DNA of 64,000 nt from Larimichthys crocea (taxonomy: Eukaryota; Chordata; Actinopteri; Sciaenidae). The DNA lies in the NCBI RefSeq assembly GCF_000972845.2, contig NC_040016.1:1384701-1448700 (forward strand), given 5' to 3'. This document shows, in pieces, positions 51,801-63,163 of this stretch (positions within the stretch are counted from its first letter, which is position 1; the number at the start of each line of letters is the position of its first letter). The notes beneath the pieces are model-generated. The model did no database searches. It was not told the DNA's origin and worked only from the letters and a program-made list of their open reading frames with translations. The position numbers were made by a program, and so were the translations under genes.

Positions 51801-54800
51801 TTTATGAGCTGTGAAACTTTCATTCAGTCTCAGCTGTACTTTGTGTTAAGTGCTAATTACCTAATGTTGGCATGCACTAAACCAAGACAGTGAACATTAG
51901 CATTGTCACTGAGCATGTGTCCCGCATTGCTCTGTCATTGTACTTATTTAAGTACACAGGGTTAAAAAAATAATTACATAATTTTAAGAAGAGAAATGAA
52001 AGAACAGAGAGCAAAGTGAGGCAGGCGTTGGTTTTCACCTTGAAAAAAGCCTGTCCATGATTGATGAGAAGACTGTCAGACTGTGGTTTGTTCTTGCTGT
52101 AAAGGGCATACAAAGCAAAGCTCTCTCTCTGAAAAAAAAAAGAATAAATAAAGACCATTAGTCATCATTATCGCAACCATATACCGATGCATATGTCACA
52201 CACCACACCATAACAGTTCACAGCTGTATAAGCTGCCTTCTGTTCATTTCCAGTGAATGTGTTCAATGATATCCGAACTTACAGTGTAACTAAACCCTCT
52301 AACCATTTGTTTCAGATACAACAATGTATATGAGTGTTCAGTTGTGTTGTTGGTTGATTCAGGTTCGAATCTTGATAGTTTAGTGAAAAGGTATTAGACA
52401 TATTCCACATATAACTAAACTATAAATATGCATAGCAATCTCCCTCTACTGGTTAAAAGTCATCAACTGCAAATTAATTTTGGTACTGGTTGATCTGGAG
52501 GCCATGATGTACATTGGCTGCTTTTGTCACCAACTAATAATATCAAATGACATACAGTTCCTGTCTCCTAAGTGGGCGTGTTCTTCCCAGAATTACCCAA
52601 ACGTCATTTGGAAGTGTCGTTTATGTGTGTATGATGAAAATTGAATGTGTTCTGCCAGAGACGGTTCAGCTTTAGTTCACTAGTTATAGATCATCTCTGG
52701 TGAAACCAGACAGACGATTCGGCACAGAGAGAGAGAGATCGGTGGCCAGGTCTGATGAGAGTGTTGCTGCTGAGACTGAGACAGGTCTCGGACAAAGTGA
52801 ATTTTTTCAGAATTGTTTTTGTGTCATTTTGGTATCAAGATGTTTACAAGATATGCAGCTTGTGAAAAATTTGTCCAATATTTACTTAGACTCAGTGACT
52901 AGGAGGTGAAAGAGACACTGTGTTCTTTGCTCACTTCTCCAATCAGAGTCACTACACTCAAGACCTGATGTCTCCAAAGCGGATCAGCAGTGGCTAAAGC
53001 TACATAACACATATACCGGAAATGTGTCTCTTAACCGTCTGGGGTCAAACTCTAGGCTCACTGTTTGGAAGATGAGTATTATCAGATTAATGTCAGGACA
53101 CATTTGTTTCTTGTTAGCTACTGATTTGGTCCAAAACCTGGATGTTCCATGGAAAATATCTCAGATATGTGTTTATAACATTTTCTAAGACTTAATAAAG
53201 TTCAAAGTAAAATTTATATTCAGTACTTTATTGCACTGTTAATAATACACGTGGCACTTACGTGTCGTAGAAAGCAGCGTCCCACTCTAAAGGGTTCATT
53301 CACGCAATTTTCCAACTCATTCAGGAAATGATGTCGGTGGAAGTCGTGGAGTTTTTCTAAGTTACCAAAGATGCTCCCCCTTTGGCCCCTGAGGTCCTGA
53401 GGGACATCGGCCCTCTCTAGCTCAGGGAAGTAGTGCTCTCGAACATAACCCAGAGCCTTTACATATTCCCTCTCTGTGGACAGAAGCTCCTCCATGATCC
53501 TCCGCAGTTTCCTGTTCCGCATATAGGAAATGAAAAATTTTATTACCGTTGATTTTATTAAATCCTGGTGCACTCTGGATCACACACAGTTTTGCATTAT
53601 TTATTTAAGGGTATCACAGCCATTCATGAATATAACCTAGGTCATTTGCTGGACAGCATCTCACTGAACTTTAGATTATAGCTGATGGAGGGTAGTGTTA
53701 CTTACAAAACATTGCTGCCATTGTTTTCTGTTGGTGTGAGTAATGTCTCTGGGGTCCTTAAATCTTCAGGGCTGTGGGTGGAGGTTGTGCATCCTTCACC
53801 CTTTTCTTCATTACTGTCTCTTCTTGACTCACAGCTTAGGTTTCTTGACTGTAAACTCTGGTTATGGGAAACTTGCAGATTTGGCTCGAGTGTGTGTGTC
53901 GTATTCTGACAGTGTTTGTTTCTTACATTCAAAGGTGAAAAGCCAAAGATGCTTGCCAAATGAGAGCTCACATGTGAGCCCTCACTTAAAGATCGACCCA
54001 AAGGTTGGTGCAATGGAAAATCATTGCCCCCTTTGATTAAGTCTGCGCTCCTCAGATCTGCCTCGCTGTGATGCTCTCTTGGCCTCCATCTGGTTTCTGG
54101 ACGACAGTGGCCATTTTGTGGAAAAACAATTTCCTCATTTTTAACTAGTGCTTCAGGTAGTTTCAGCACTTCGGATTCTACTTTTTGAATCCCTGTCAAG
54201 TCAGTGGTGTTTTCTCCTTCGCTTTCTGAGATTTTGACTACCTCTTTCTGTTCGGTCAGGGAGCTTTCATCTTCCCCCACTTCACTCTTTTTCTCCGTCT
54301 TCTCCATTGCTCCATCTCCCTCTTTGGAGTTCACAGCTGTAGTCTGCTGGATCTGGTTCTCATCTACAGCTTTCTTCTGCATCTCCTCAAGAAGCTGCCT
54401 AACTTCTTGGCACTGGACCCAGACTGAATTCCACACTCTCATCACCCCCGAGGCCCCTGATCCCGTGGCACAGGCCTTAGCTTTCAGAGCCTGGAAGTGC
54501 TGGGTGGAGAATTCGCCACTTAATCTCTCTTCATACATCTGGAGTGTGCTTAGGGTCAGAGTTGAATAACACCCCTGCTCTACCTTCTCTAAAAAATGAC
54601 GGCATTCTTTGGCCAGTGCAGACGCCTAGAGAAAGATAAAGAGAGAGGAGTGATTTATACCATTTTAGAAAATTTTAAGGTTAACACAAATCAGTCAGAC
54701 AACAGTGAAGAAAGAAATCTCGGATGGGTGGAAAAACATGGAGCAAAATTAAAACACAAACCTGCTCACAAAAGCGTTGCACATGCACCAGTGTGTCCAG

Positions 54801-57800
54801 TTCTTTGTACCTCTGTTCTGCCCGCAGCATAAAATCATCCACATTGGATTTGAAAGTGCTGACCAGAGTCTGAAAAATGTCTGTTGCAGGGCTTGAATCA
54901 CTCGTGCCAACAATTTTATCTGCCCCCGTCACTAGGGTCAAAGCATACTGGTGCTTCTCCTGTGGTAAATGATAAGATGTTCAGTAAAACGTCTCCCCAA
55001 GTCTGTAATCAATTATTTACTGGTAACACTGTAGTCATTTACAGAGAATAAAGGAAAACCACTTGTATTTGAAATAAAACACAGACAGCCACGATAAGTG
55101 TTCTTCTTTATAAACCTCTTTATATGTTTATATTGCTGCAATACCTTGGACTGAGCGAGAAACAGATTAAAGTGCTGCAAGGCCTTTTCAGTGCAAGCCA
55201 GGGTCTCATCTGTTGTATAAGAGTCCTTCAGTCTCTGTTCGCCTTCTGTACTGAACCATATCCCAGCCTGCAAGACATAATGTAGACATATGGTAGAATT
55301 ATACCGTAGCAAACTGTGAGCGTAGTATTACATATATTATTTTTGAGAAATGGTCACATTAATGGGAATGTACAAAAGGAGACCAATTTTCATCTCCTTA
55401 CTATAACACCATGTTAATGAATTTCATAAGCTGTTTCAATACAAAAAGTGGATTTTCATATTGTGATCCGACTGAAAGAACTGGGGGTACCGTGCTGATT
55501 TTGGCCTCCATCTCTCTGAGCCTAAAGAGGAACTCCAGGTGCTGCAGTGACTCATTTGATCTCATTACCAGAGTGTGGAGCTTCTCCTCCACCTGGTTAT
55601 ACAGACTTGTCACTGACTCCAGAGCATCTCTGCAAGAAAGGTGAAACAAACATAATTAAACTCTCTTAGACAAATGTCACCCTATATTTAAAAGTTTAAT
55701 TTGTAATGTTATTACTGTTGTTTTGTGGAGGTAAATGCACTACTGTGTTATTTGATTCACCTCAGAAAATTAGAGGTGTTAAATTATGATATGAGGATTC
55801 ATAAATATGTTATGTTAGTTAATTAAGGCTGCGAAATAGAGTGCATATTAACTCTGCACATGCCCTTCAAATTGCTTGTTGCCTTGAGAAATTGTTGTGC
55901 CATTCTGCTGTAATTACAATAAAGCCTAGTTTAAATAATGCGTGTATAATATAATAATCTGTGAATGTTAAACAAAGAATTAGGCATGCATAAATAACAT
56001 AAATACTCCCTTCAGTATCAAAACCTTATTTTTTTAAAGTTCATGTAGTTAATGTATCAGTAAAATTAATTACAGTATGACATACTATTTCATTTGTGAG
56101 TGCTGAAGCATTAAAGAATAAGTACCATTATAATGCTGTATACTTATTACACTGTTTAGTACTTAAACCAATGATGATGCATACACATTTTTTAAAGTGA
56201 TCATATATTTTATGTAAAATCTGAAAGCCCCTGTACACCTATAGTACACTCACAGAGGTGTTTTCACTTATGATGCCTGAGTAGATCTGTCCTCAGGACA
56301 GTGCCTACAAACTGCACTTCATGATGCAGATCTCTGAAATTAGACTGAAACACTGAGTGATGTTGCTGTGATGTACTGCTCGCCTCTCAGTATATACTAT
56401 CCTGACTGGGACAATAAGCAGAACAAGCCTAAATGTTATGTGATACCTATAGTCCTCAGACTGAGGAAATTTGAACTCTTCTCTCCTCATTCTGGCCAGT
56501 ACTGCCCCTCCTTCTCTCTGCAGGGTGACCAGTCTAACGTCTTCCAGCACTTCTTTCATTGAGGCCCTCTGTTCCTGAATGCACTGCTGAACTTCCTGTA
56601 GCAACCACAGCAAAAGCAAAGTCAACATATCTGACCTGGTCCAAAATGTTACATAATATGTATGAAAATAAACACATTATAAATATTTATAGTCTACCTC
56701 GGCAGTATCTATCTCTTTGCTGTCCACTTTCTTGATGGCCTTCTGCAACAAGTTGTCTGCCCCTCGCAGGTCAGTCATGAAAGACACCAGTTTCTGAAAT
56801 GGATTAAATTTGAGACTTTGAGAAGTGAACAAACATATAATGGATTGTAATGAACCCAAGAGCTTTGAGGTGAAAAGAGACTGTCATCTGCCTACAGAGA
56901 TTACCACAGGCAGCGGCATCATCTTTCCAAAAGAATTTAGGCTGAGGAGACTGCCCTCTCAGTGTGCTGGTGACTATGGCAAGGAAAGGCCTCAGATACT
57001 GGAAAATGGCATCTTGGTTCTGATTTCCCCGTACACATAATGTTGAAAGCAGTCCTCAGGGCTTTCCATGTTCTTCATCAGTACTTCCACTTCACAGCAT
57101 TTTTGGATTGTGAGCCCTCAAAATTAAGCTTTATCTGCTAGTTACACTTGCAAGTTGCATATGAGCGATGACTCATTAAACCAAATAATATTTTTGTTTA
57201 GTTCACTTTCATGTAATTCACAAACAAAATGGAAAGATAAGAAACAAGTTGGAAAACGTTATTACTTTTTGTAGCAGGAACATATTTATTTTCCTATCCA
57301 GATAATCATTGTACAATCCCTCTGATTTTATCCTCCAGCCAGTTGGAGGGTCACTACCCCCACACTAGAGCAACAGCTGTTCGTGACAAACTTCAGCTGC
57401 TTCTGGCTGACCAAAACTTAATAACAACATAAACTCTCTTAATGGTCAGTAATTTACGCGATGCATAATCTGTTTCATCATTCAGATATGACTTTCCCCT
57501 GTGTCTGTATCCTCCCCTGACTCAAAGGCCAAACTAAATGTGGCATTAAAGAAAAGCAGAGGTGATGAATGTTTGCTGTGGGTGTGTGGATACAGACTTG
57601 TCCCCTGTGACAGGGAAACTCCACAGTTATTCAAAGTGCTTGTGTGATGTAAAACCTCAGCTGTAGCATTTGGAAACACAGGGTGCATAATCAGTACCTG
57701 ATGAAACTGCAGCCAGTCGGTATGATTGTAAATAAAAGTCCCTCCCAGGTCAGAGGTTAGCTGGGAAGCTTCAACTGTCTTGTTCAGGGCTTTCATAGAG

Positions 57801-60800
57801 GTCACCATGTCCATCTTACAGACAAAGACAGAGGCAAGGTTAGTTAGGAAGGAAAAGCACCACCTCTTTCAAGTGTCAAATCCAGCACTTTTCTTTTCTG
57901 ACCTGTAACCCTGGCTGTTTTTCAGGTCGAGGACAAGTGTCTTTATCCACCAGCATCACGATACTGTGGACAGCATGGAGAGCTTGCTCCTGTAGTAGGA
58001 AAACAGTAAGTTAAAGACATAAAATCATGGCAGACTGTCATGTGTTTAAATCTAACATAAGATGCAATCTTGATGACTAATAAAGTGTATCATTAACTTT
58101 CAACTAACAAAAAACCTCAAGTACAACCTATAGTGTGTTGCCATCTTTTACAGTAAACCTGATAATAAAAATGGTAAATTACGCCCCCTTGTGCATTTCT
58201 TTAGTACTAACAAATCAGAAACCTGTATAAACTTGAAATAAGCTGCTGTCACAGCATTCTCTGACACACATATGACTAGCCCTGAGATCGGGTTAGTTAT
58301 CTTTGAGCCAAGGAATGTGACATTTGGCATCTGTCAGCCTCTGACGACATGGTGAGTGTGTGTGTCTGGGTGGGTGCAGGTATTGTTGTTTCAGACGTGT
58401 GCATGCAGCCTTGTTGATTTAACCTGGGCCATCAGCAGAGCTTTGTAGAGTTGAAGCGGTGGAGGCTTCTTCCTTGCATTGATGACCAAAGTCATTCCCA
58501 GCTCTCGAATTTCTTTCCTACCAAAATGTTGAATGATGTTAGGGCATATTCAGACATGTTTACTTCAACACAGTGCACTTCATGTGATAAGTGCATCACT
58601 GAGAGGCTTTTAGGATTATTTACTTATTCCACATCGGTATTTATCTCGCACACTTGCACATCCTATTACACACTTTGATGCCATCACACACCACTCTTAA
58701 TGGCCTCCTCTTGTGTTACTGTTGTGTGAGCCTACATCAGACATGACTGCTAATTCTAGCAAGGCGCTGCATACCAGACAGTTGGCAGCCAGCCTGGCTA
58801 GAGACTGTTGTGGTATGGCTCTTTACTGGGGACAGAGGAAGGCCAACCTATCTGGTAGAAGCTTTTTGAACTTCAAAGACTCCATTAAACTCAGCGAAAA
58901 CAAATAACACTGTTAAGTGTTCCTTAGCAGACCTCAGAGGGGAGTGTATTGACACTCATTTGGCAGAGGGTCAGGACAGGTCAGTGTTACTGCCATCTGA
59001 TCTTAGTACTACATATTTGACAGAATAATTCTGTGGTTTTGCATAAAATATATAATTTTATTAAATACACAGATGGATGATCTATAAAGGATCACTTAGT
59101 CTGGTTGGAAGAGCATACATGATTTTATTCAAAGCCTCTTTAGGACAAAGGAAAAATTTCAAATGGTAATCTGCTGCCCTCTCGTGGTTAATCATTTTAT
59201 TACATGGATGGGAGTACCCAATAAGCTCAAAAGAAGAACAGCTTCCCTCCACGATGCATGTGAGGAAATCACTGCATTCTGGCCATGGATCAAGGGCTCT
59301 CAGTTACAGATATTTTTGATACGAAGATACCATGTAAGCATTTTCAGTACCTTGGTATGGAGTGTAAGTAGAGCAGTAATTCACAGACATTCTGGGCTGA
59401 CACAAGAGGGGACGTCCACTCCTTTCTGTCACCATGGACCTCCACCACTGCCCTGCCTGTTCTGTCCCTGCTGCCTGAAGAAGAGAGAAAAAGTTAGTGA
59501 CACATTGTATTTTAAAAAGATAATCACATGATATGAATACTTATAAAATAAGAAATAGTGACACTAAAAAAAAAGATGTTTCCAAGTCATACAAGGAAAT
59601 ACATATCTCAGGTTTATGTACTGGACACCTCAAGGTTTAAGTCATTGCATTTGGTTTGGTATTAACTTTCGACTCAGCTGCTTACAATAATTAGCTCAGT
59701 TAGATTTACCTGGTCTTTCATAACTTCATAGGACATATGAGTGTTGCTGAAGTCACATGGTGGTTATACTCACATTCAAAGCCAAAGTCTTTTTAATTAA
59801 CTTTTAATGACTTTGAGATTTTGACATACAGAAATCAAATAAAAGAGATAATTTTGTTGATTGAAATGTATGTTATATATCAAGTACCTGGCAAACAAAT
59901 AATGCCCAGTTCAAGGAGAGCACTGATGCTTCTGAAACATGATTCCTCTGTTTGTGTAGACTGTGCAGTGTCAGAACTTGTAGAAGGAAGTTGAACTTGT
60001 GCTGAAGGTGGCTTCTCTGTCTTTAAGTTATGGAGTTTGGAGACTGGTCCATCTGTGGTGGAGGGAGTTTCACTCCTACTTGACTGGGAGTCTGCATGTC
60101 AATAAAAACAAACATCATTATTTCCCCACAAAACAAGCAAAGAAAACCAAATAAATCAAAGGATTGTTAGAGCATTGCAAGAAAAAGACAACTCTGAGAC
60201 AGTGCTGAGATTTACTGTAAACCACCAGCTTTCACCAGCTTTATATTCTGTCCACCAACCTTTGCCCTTTTATACCAACAGTAATTATTCAGCTCTTCAC
60301 CCATAACTTTTAATAGTCCTCATGGATGCAGCTGCACAGCCGTGTACAGACGGCCTTTAAACATTGGACATGGTCTCTATAACAAAACACTGTGGTGGCC
60401 TGGCGACTAAGCCTGGCTTTGATTTCAGACATTTTAATTGGCCTCTCCTTAGAGCCAACAAAGCCTCGCCTGTGCTCTCTCTTTTTGCTACTTTAATAGT
60501 CCATGACAAGCATGTCTCCCATCAAGATCTCAACATGCCCTTCTGACGGCATGAGGGTGCATGTCAGCGGGTGCAGGGGACACAGAAACCTCCTTCTTAC
60601 ATGTGTTGTTGTCTCTCTACATTGGAGGAATACTCTGCTCTTTCTTTTTGGATTCAGGCCCTCCCTTTCATTGGGGTGCAGCAAGCTATTTCCGTTCACT
60701 CCCTCAGTAATGGGAATAACATGAATGTTGCTGCAGACAGCAGTGGGAAGATCCTTCTCAAGCATGATCTTTGACCGTTGAACCGTCTTTCTCCAAGAGC

Positions 60801-63163
60801 CCTTATGATCTGCAACCCTCAGTGGAGCACATTCCCTTATGCACGCGAGGTCATGGTTGAGTTTCAGTCTGTTTGGCGTAAATTTTCAGTGGTCCTTCAA
60901 GCATTAAGCAACATATCATAATAAATGGCTGTGTGTACAGTAATAACAATGTACAAACTTTGTGTGTGGTGGGGGTTTAATGGAAAGGAAAAGAGAATGA
61001 CTGTGAAAGATTGTATCAAAAAGTACTTTGCATGTTCAGCCTTAACTTGCCGGCTCTACTTACCTTTTTTAGGGGACTTCCGTCTTTCCAGCTTCTGAGT
61101 CACCTGATCCAACAGTTCAGCTTTCTTACACTGCATTATGCTGGTGATTGTTTCAGGACAGATATCACTGTGGCTCCTGTTGCTGAGTTTATAGAGAAGT
61201 GGACTCCCTTTAGAAGTCTCTGACACAGTGGACAGAGACCTTACTTTAACTTTGTGTTTTCCTGATGGTTTCACAACCTCCATCTTCTGACGTGATTTAA
61301 TGTCGCCATCACAGTTCTCCAAAAGCAAATCTGATCCTGGATGCATGCTAGCATTATGTCCTGATTGATGTGAAATAAGTTTCATATGAATTTTATGACT
61401 ATGGCTCAAACCAGGGGTTGATTTCAAAACCATGGGAGGTTCCTTCATAAGGTTTTCTGATTCACAACTTGTAGGACGGTTCTCCGGGTGAGATGCAAAG
61501 TTTTCTGGTGCTGATTCACAGCAGTGTCTCTCTTGGCAGAGCTCATTACTAATCAAAGATTTATTACAGTGGTTACAAAAGCTTCCAAGTTTGTCTCTTT
61601 GAGCTTCAAATGTACTCTTGGATCTTAACTCTCCCTCTTCACAAAGGCCAACCTCCTCCAAGGCAGCCAGGAGATCTACACTTCCCCTCTCAAAAGGGAC
61701 TGGGTTTCTCAGTGCTGCCACGTACGAGTCTCTGTACCTACATTTCAAGTCTTGATCAGTTGGCTCCTGCCCCAGCCTCCTCTGGCGACATGGTGTGCAA
61801 GGCTCCTCTGCATACTGAAGGGTGCATCCACAGGGAACACTATTACCAAGTGGTACAGGTGGAGGTGGTCTGACAGGTTTGAACAAAACCGAATTGCTTG
61901 GATTTAGATGGATGCCTTTCTCTTTATCCACAAACTCCTTCCCTTTGGCTATATCCACCAGGTCTACATAATCACCCTCAATCTCTCGATATGTCTCTCG
62001 ACTGTCCCAGGTATTGGGAGAAACCCAGCCCACAGGTTTGATTAAAGGTTTGGGGCACGATTTGGGGGTTCGTCTTTCAGGATCCATTTTGACAAGTTTG
62101 GAAGAATAGTCCACAGGTCTCAAAGATGCTGACATCCTGTCTTTTGCAGGTAATAAAATGGCTTCCATTGGGAGGGTGGAGGAGTTAAAATGGGAAGGAA
62201 CTGAGAACTGTTTTGGTTCAGGAGGAGCTTCCCGATAAGTGGGCATGATTTTAGGCTTATCTAAAAACTCTGGGATGGCGATTTTAGCCCAAGGCAACTT
62301 GATTACTCCTTGATCTGTGCAAAGCAAGCAACGTGACAGAGGAGTTCCATGGCGTCCTTCATTGATTTCCTGTAGCCATTCTTCTGTGAAGATGCAGGGA
62401 TAGGAAGTCTCAGGGACAGGAGTCTCCTCCACTTCTCGACAACCCTCTGTCAGAAGACTTTTAAGGACAATTCGAGCTGCTTGGTCTCCGAAAGGCTCCA
62501 CCTGTAGATAGAAGTCTCCAGGACGCAGCAGCAAAGGATTCACAGGTGCTAACTGGATAACGGTTTTGTCATGGAGACACAGAGGCCAACCCTCACAGCG
62601 GAAAACCACATCAGAGTATCCAGCCTAGAAAAAAAGTAATTATCAAAGTTTAAATGTAATTTTGTTTTAATTTGCTAACATCATCCATAGAATGCATAGA
62701 CAATTGTGCCTCACACCCCAAACTGCATATGAATAGATAGAGGGCAGTCAGTGTTCCAGGACTATCAATACAATAATAATAGGTGTTGCCAAAATAATTT
62801 TTGATTCTGCTTTTTCTGTCAATTCTGTTCAGTAAACTGCAATAAATCCTGATATATAGCAAGTGTCTCTAAACTAAACTGTTTTGTACTCGTACATCAT
62901 ATGGAAAGTCAAAAGATGTGTGCACATGCAACATAGGAGATGCACTGAAATGTATTGATACTCACGCATGCAGCTTGTTGGACACTCTCCAGCAGGTGTT
63001 TGGAGGGGATGAGGAAGTCCAGCAGGCACTGTAATGCATCACCGTGATAACGTTCCTCAATGGAGCGAAACAGCTGGCTGAGGACGATGGGTGCTGTGGC
63101 CTCGAAAGGTGGGAAGAGTGCCGAGAGGGCACTCTGGATGGACGAGTCCAGAGATTCTGGGTT
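48883..63163 (-). CDS. kiaa1755: KIAA1755 homologue (puratrophin-1/Solo-like Rho guanine nucleotide exchange factor), 5' partial
   Basis: Twenty-one coding exons on the minus strand: 63,163-62,966; 62,624-61,064; 60,091-59,888; 59,474-59,351; 58,517-58,424; 57,989-57,903; 57,814-57,698; 56,793-56,698; 56,595-56,447; 55,629-55,491; 55,267-55,145; 54,959-54,762; 54,625-53,706; 53,511-53,262; 52,128-52,039; 51,341-51,117; 50,735-50,565; 50,419-50,242; 50,021-49,905; 49,849-49,553; 49,220-48,883. They total 5,676 nt, or 1,891 aa visible, with phases closing throughout. The start codon lies upstream, in or beyond the last 0.8 kb. The N-terminal segment ([43 protein letters not shown]) matches human KIAA1755. 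A CRAL-TRIO-like region, spectrin-like helices, DH, PH and a Ser/Pro-rich tail follow. Predicted to activate Rho-family GTPases at the actin cortex or membrane; this is inferred from the family (PLEKHG4, ARHGEF40). Confidence 0.88.
50242..50735 (-). other. kiaa1755: KIAA1755 homologue: PH domain exons
   Basis: Exons 50,735-50,565 and 50,419-50,242 encode a PH domain right behind the DH domain. Strands run [30 protein letters not shown] and [15 protein letters not shown], then CFEIWFRKR and [13 protein letters not shown]. The C-terminal helix [15 protein letters not shown] carries the invariant Trp. This is the puratrophin-type PH module. Confidence 0.85.
51545..51905. repeat. dispersed fish repeat remnant in an intron of the KIAA1755 homologue
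   Basis: Ordered words include 'gactgaaatatctcaatgac', 'tgttggaaggatg', 'gtcatgaaatttggtgtagg', 'tattcatggtccc.acaggatgaa' and 'aaaccaagacagtgaacatt'. They correspond to a very common teleost interspersed repeat ('aaatatctcaacaactattg..ggattgccatgaaatttggta..cattcatggtccc..aggatgaa'). It is diverged and has no coding capacity. Confidence 0.55.
52129..53261 (-). other. kiaa1755: intron between the first two DH exons
   Basis: About 1.1 kb, AT-rich, with no exon recognised. A lone 'ggttcgaatc' word at about 52,361 resembles a pol III B box, but no tRNA fold or SINE body surrounds it. Confidence 0.6.
53706..54625 (-). other. kiaa1755: KIAA1755 homologue: 920-nt acidic linker exon
   Basis: One large exon of 306 codons. 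The first third is helical ([33 protein letters not shown]). The rest is acidic and Ser/Thr-rich ([22 protein letters not shown]) with no recognised domain. It ends NNGSNV just before the DH exon, at a GTAAGT donor. Likely a flexible, possibly phosphorylated hinge in front of the exchange domain. Confidence 0.7.
55630..56446 (-). other. kiaa1755: intron of the KIAA1755 homologue, spectrin-like region
   Basis: About 0.8 kb of AT-rich sequence between the exons at 56,595-56,447 and 55,629-55,491. No repeat or additional exon was recognised. Confidence 0.6.
56794..57697 (-). other. kiaa1755: intron of the KIAA1755 homologue, spectrin-like region
   Basis: About 0.9 kb between the exons at 57,814-57,698 and 56,793-56,698. 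Short frames on both strands have no splice-supported coding potential. Confidence 0.6.
58424..60091 (-). other. kiaa1755: KIAA1755 homologue: CRAL-TRIO-like region, first exons
   Basis: Exons 60,091-59,888, 59,474-59,351 and 58,517-58,424 give a segment of the type [15 protein letters not shown], then [15 protein letters not shown], then [20 protein letters not shown]. This order of a short helix, a D-x-x-GR strand-turn and a hydrophobic TLVI strand followed by RKKPP is what PLEKHG4/ARHGEF40 proteins show in their Sec14/CRAL-TRIO-like domain. The lipid-binding capacity is untested and only family-inferred. Confidence 0.65.
58518..59350 (-). other. kiaa1755: intron of the KIAA1755 homologue, CRAL-TRIO-like region
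   Basis: About 0.83 kb between the exons at 59,474-59,351 and 58,517-58,424. Nothing recognisable was found in it. Confidence 0.6.
60092..61063 (-). other. kiaa1755: intron after the large exon 3 of the KIAA1755 homologue
   Basis: About 0.97 kb from donor GTAAGT (61,063) to acceptor catgcag (60,092). Short open frames on both strands do not connect to any exon. No repeat was recognised. Confidence 0.6.
61064..63163 (-). other. kiaa1755: KIAA1755 homologue: conserved N-terminal domain and long exon 3
   Basis: The exon at 63,163-62,966 plus the first quarter of the 1,561-nt exon (62,624-61,064) encode the conserved head. It includes [17 protein letters not shown], a GDFYLQVEP strand and a [13 protein letters not shown] motif, as in KIAA1755/puratrophin relatives. 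The rest of the large exon is low-complexity and probably disordered. It has a Pro-rich stretch ([11 protein letters not shown]), a Cys-rich patch ([15 protein letters not shown]) and a basic end ([10 protein letters not shown]). The Cys pairs CNHC...CQERHCC could suggest metal binding, but no known finger was matched. Confidence 0.75.

Larger units (their letters stand above)
51117..53511 (-). other. kiaa1755: KIAA1755 homologue: DH (RhoGEF) domain exons
   Basis: Exons 53,511-53,262, 52,128-52,039 and 51,341-51,117 encode the Dbl-homology domain. Conserved region 1 is [18 protein letters not shown], followed by [20 protein letters not shown]. Conserved region 3 is [19 protein letters not shown]. 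The Glu of CR1 and the KPVQRI-x-KY signature that contact the GTPase are intact, so exchange activity is plausible. The acceptor of the first DH exon (tatatgcggaacag) is purine-containing and weak, but the phase fits only there. Confidence 0.85.
54762..57989 (-). other. kiaa1755: KIAA1755 homologue: spectrin-like helical region
   Basis: Seven exons (57,989-57,903 to 54,959-54,762) encode about 310 residues rich in Leu, Glu, Lys and Gln with heptad-like spacing and conserved Trp and Leu positions. Examples are [36 protein letters not shown] and [13 protein letters not shown]. This fits spectrin-repeat helices between the CRAL-TRIO-like and DH domains. The exons join mostly in phase 0. Confidence 0.65.

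Noticed and set aside
52355..52375. Pol III B-box-like word suggesting a tRNA or SINE
   Set aside because: No A box at the right distance, no cloverleaf and no SINE tail were found around it.
53220..53573. Independent gene starting at 53,573
   Set aside because: The initial codon is GTG and the body is the DH exon of the KIAA1755 homologue. The upstream residues are intron.
54204..54569. 121-codon plus-strand frame
   Set aside because: Antisense shadow of the acidic linker exon of the KIAA1755 homologue.
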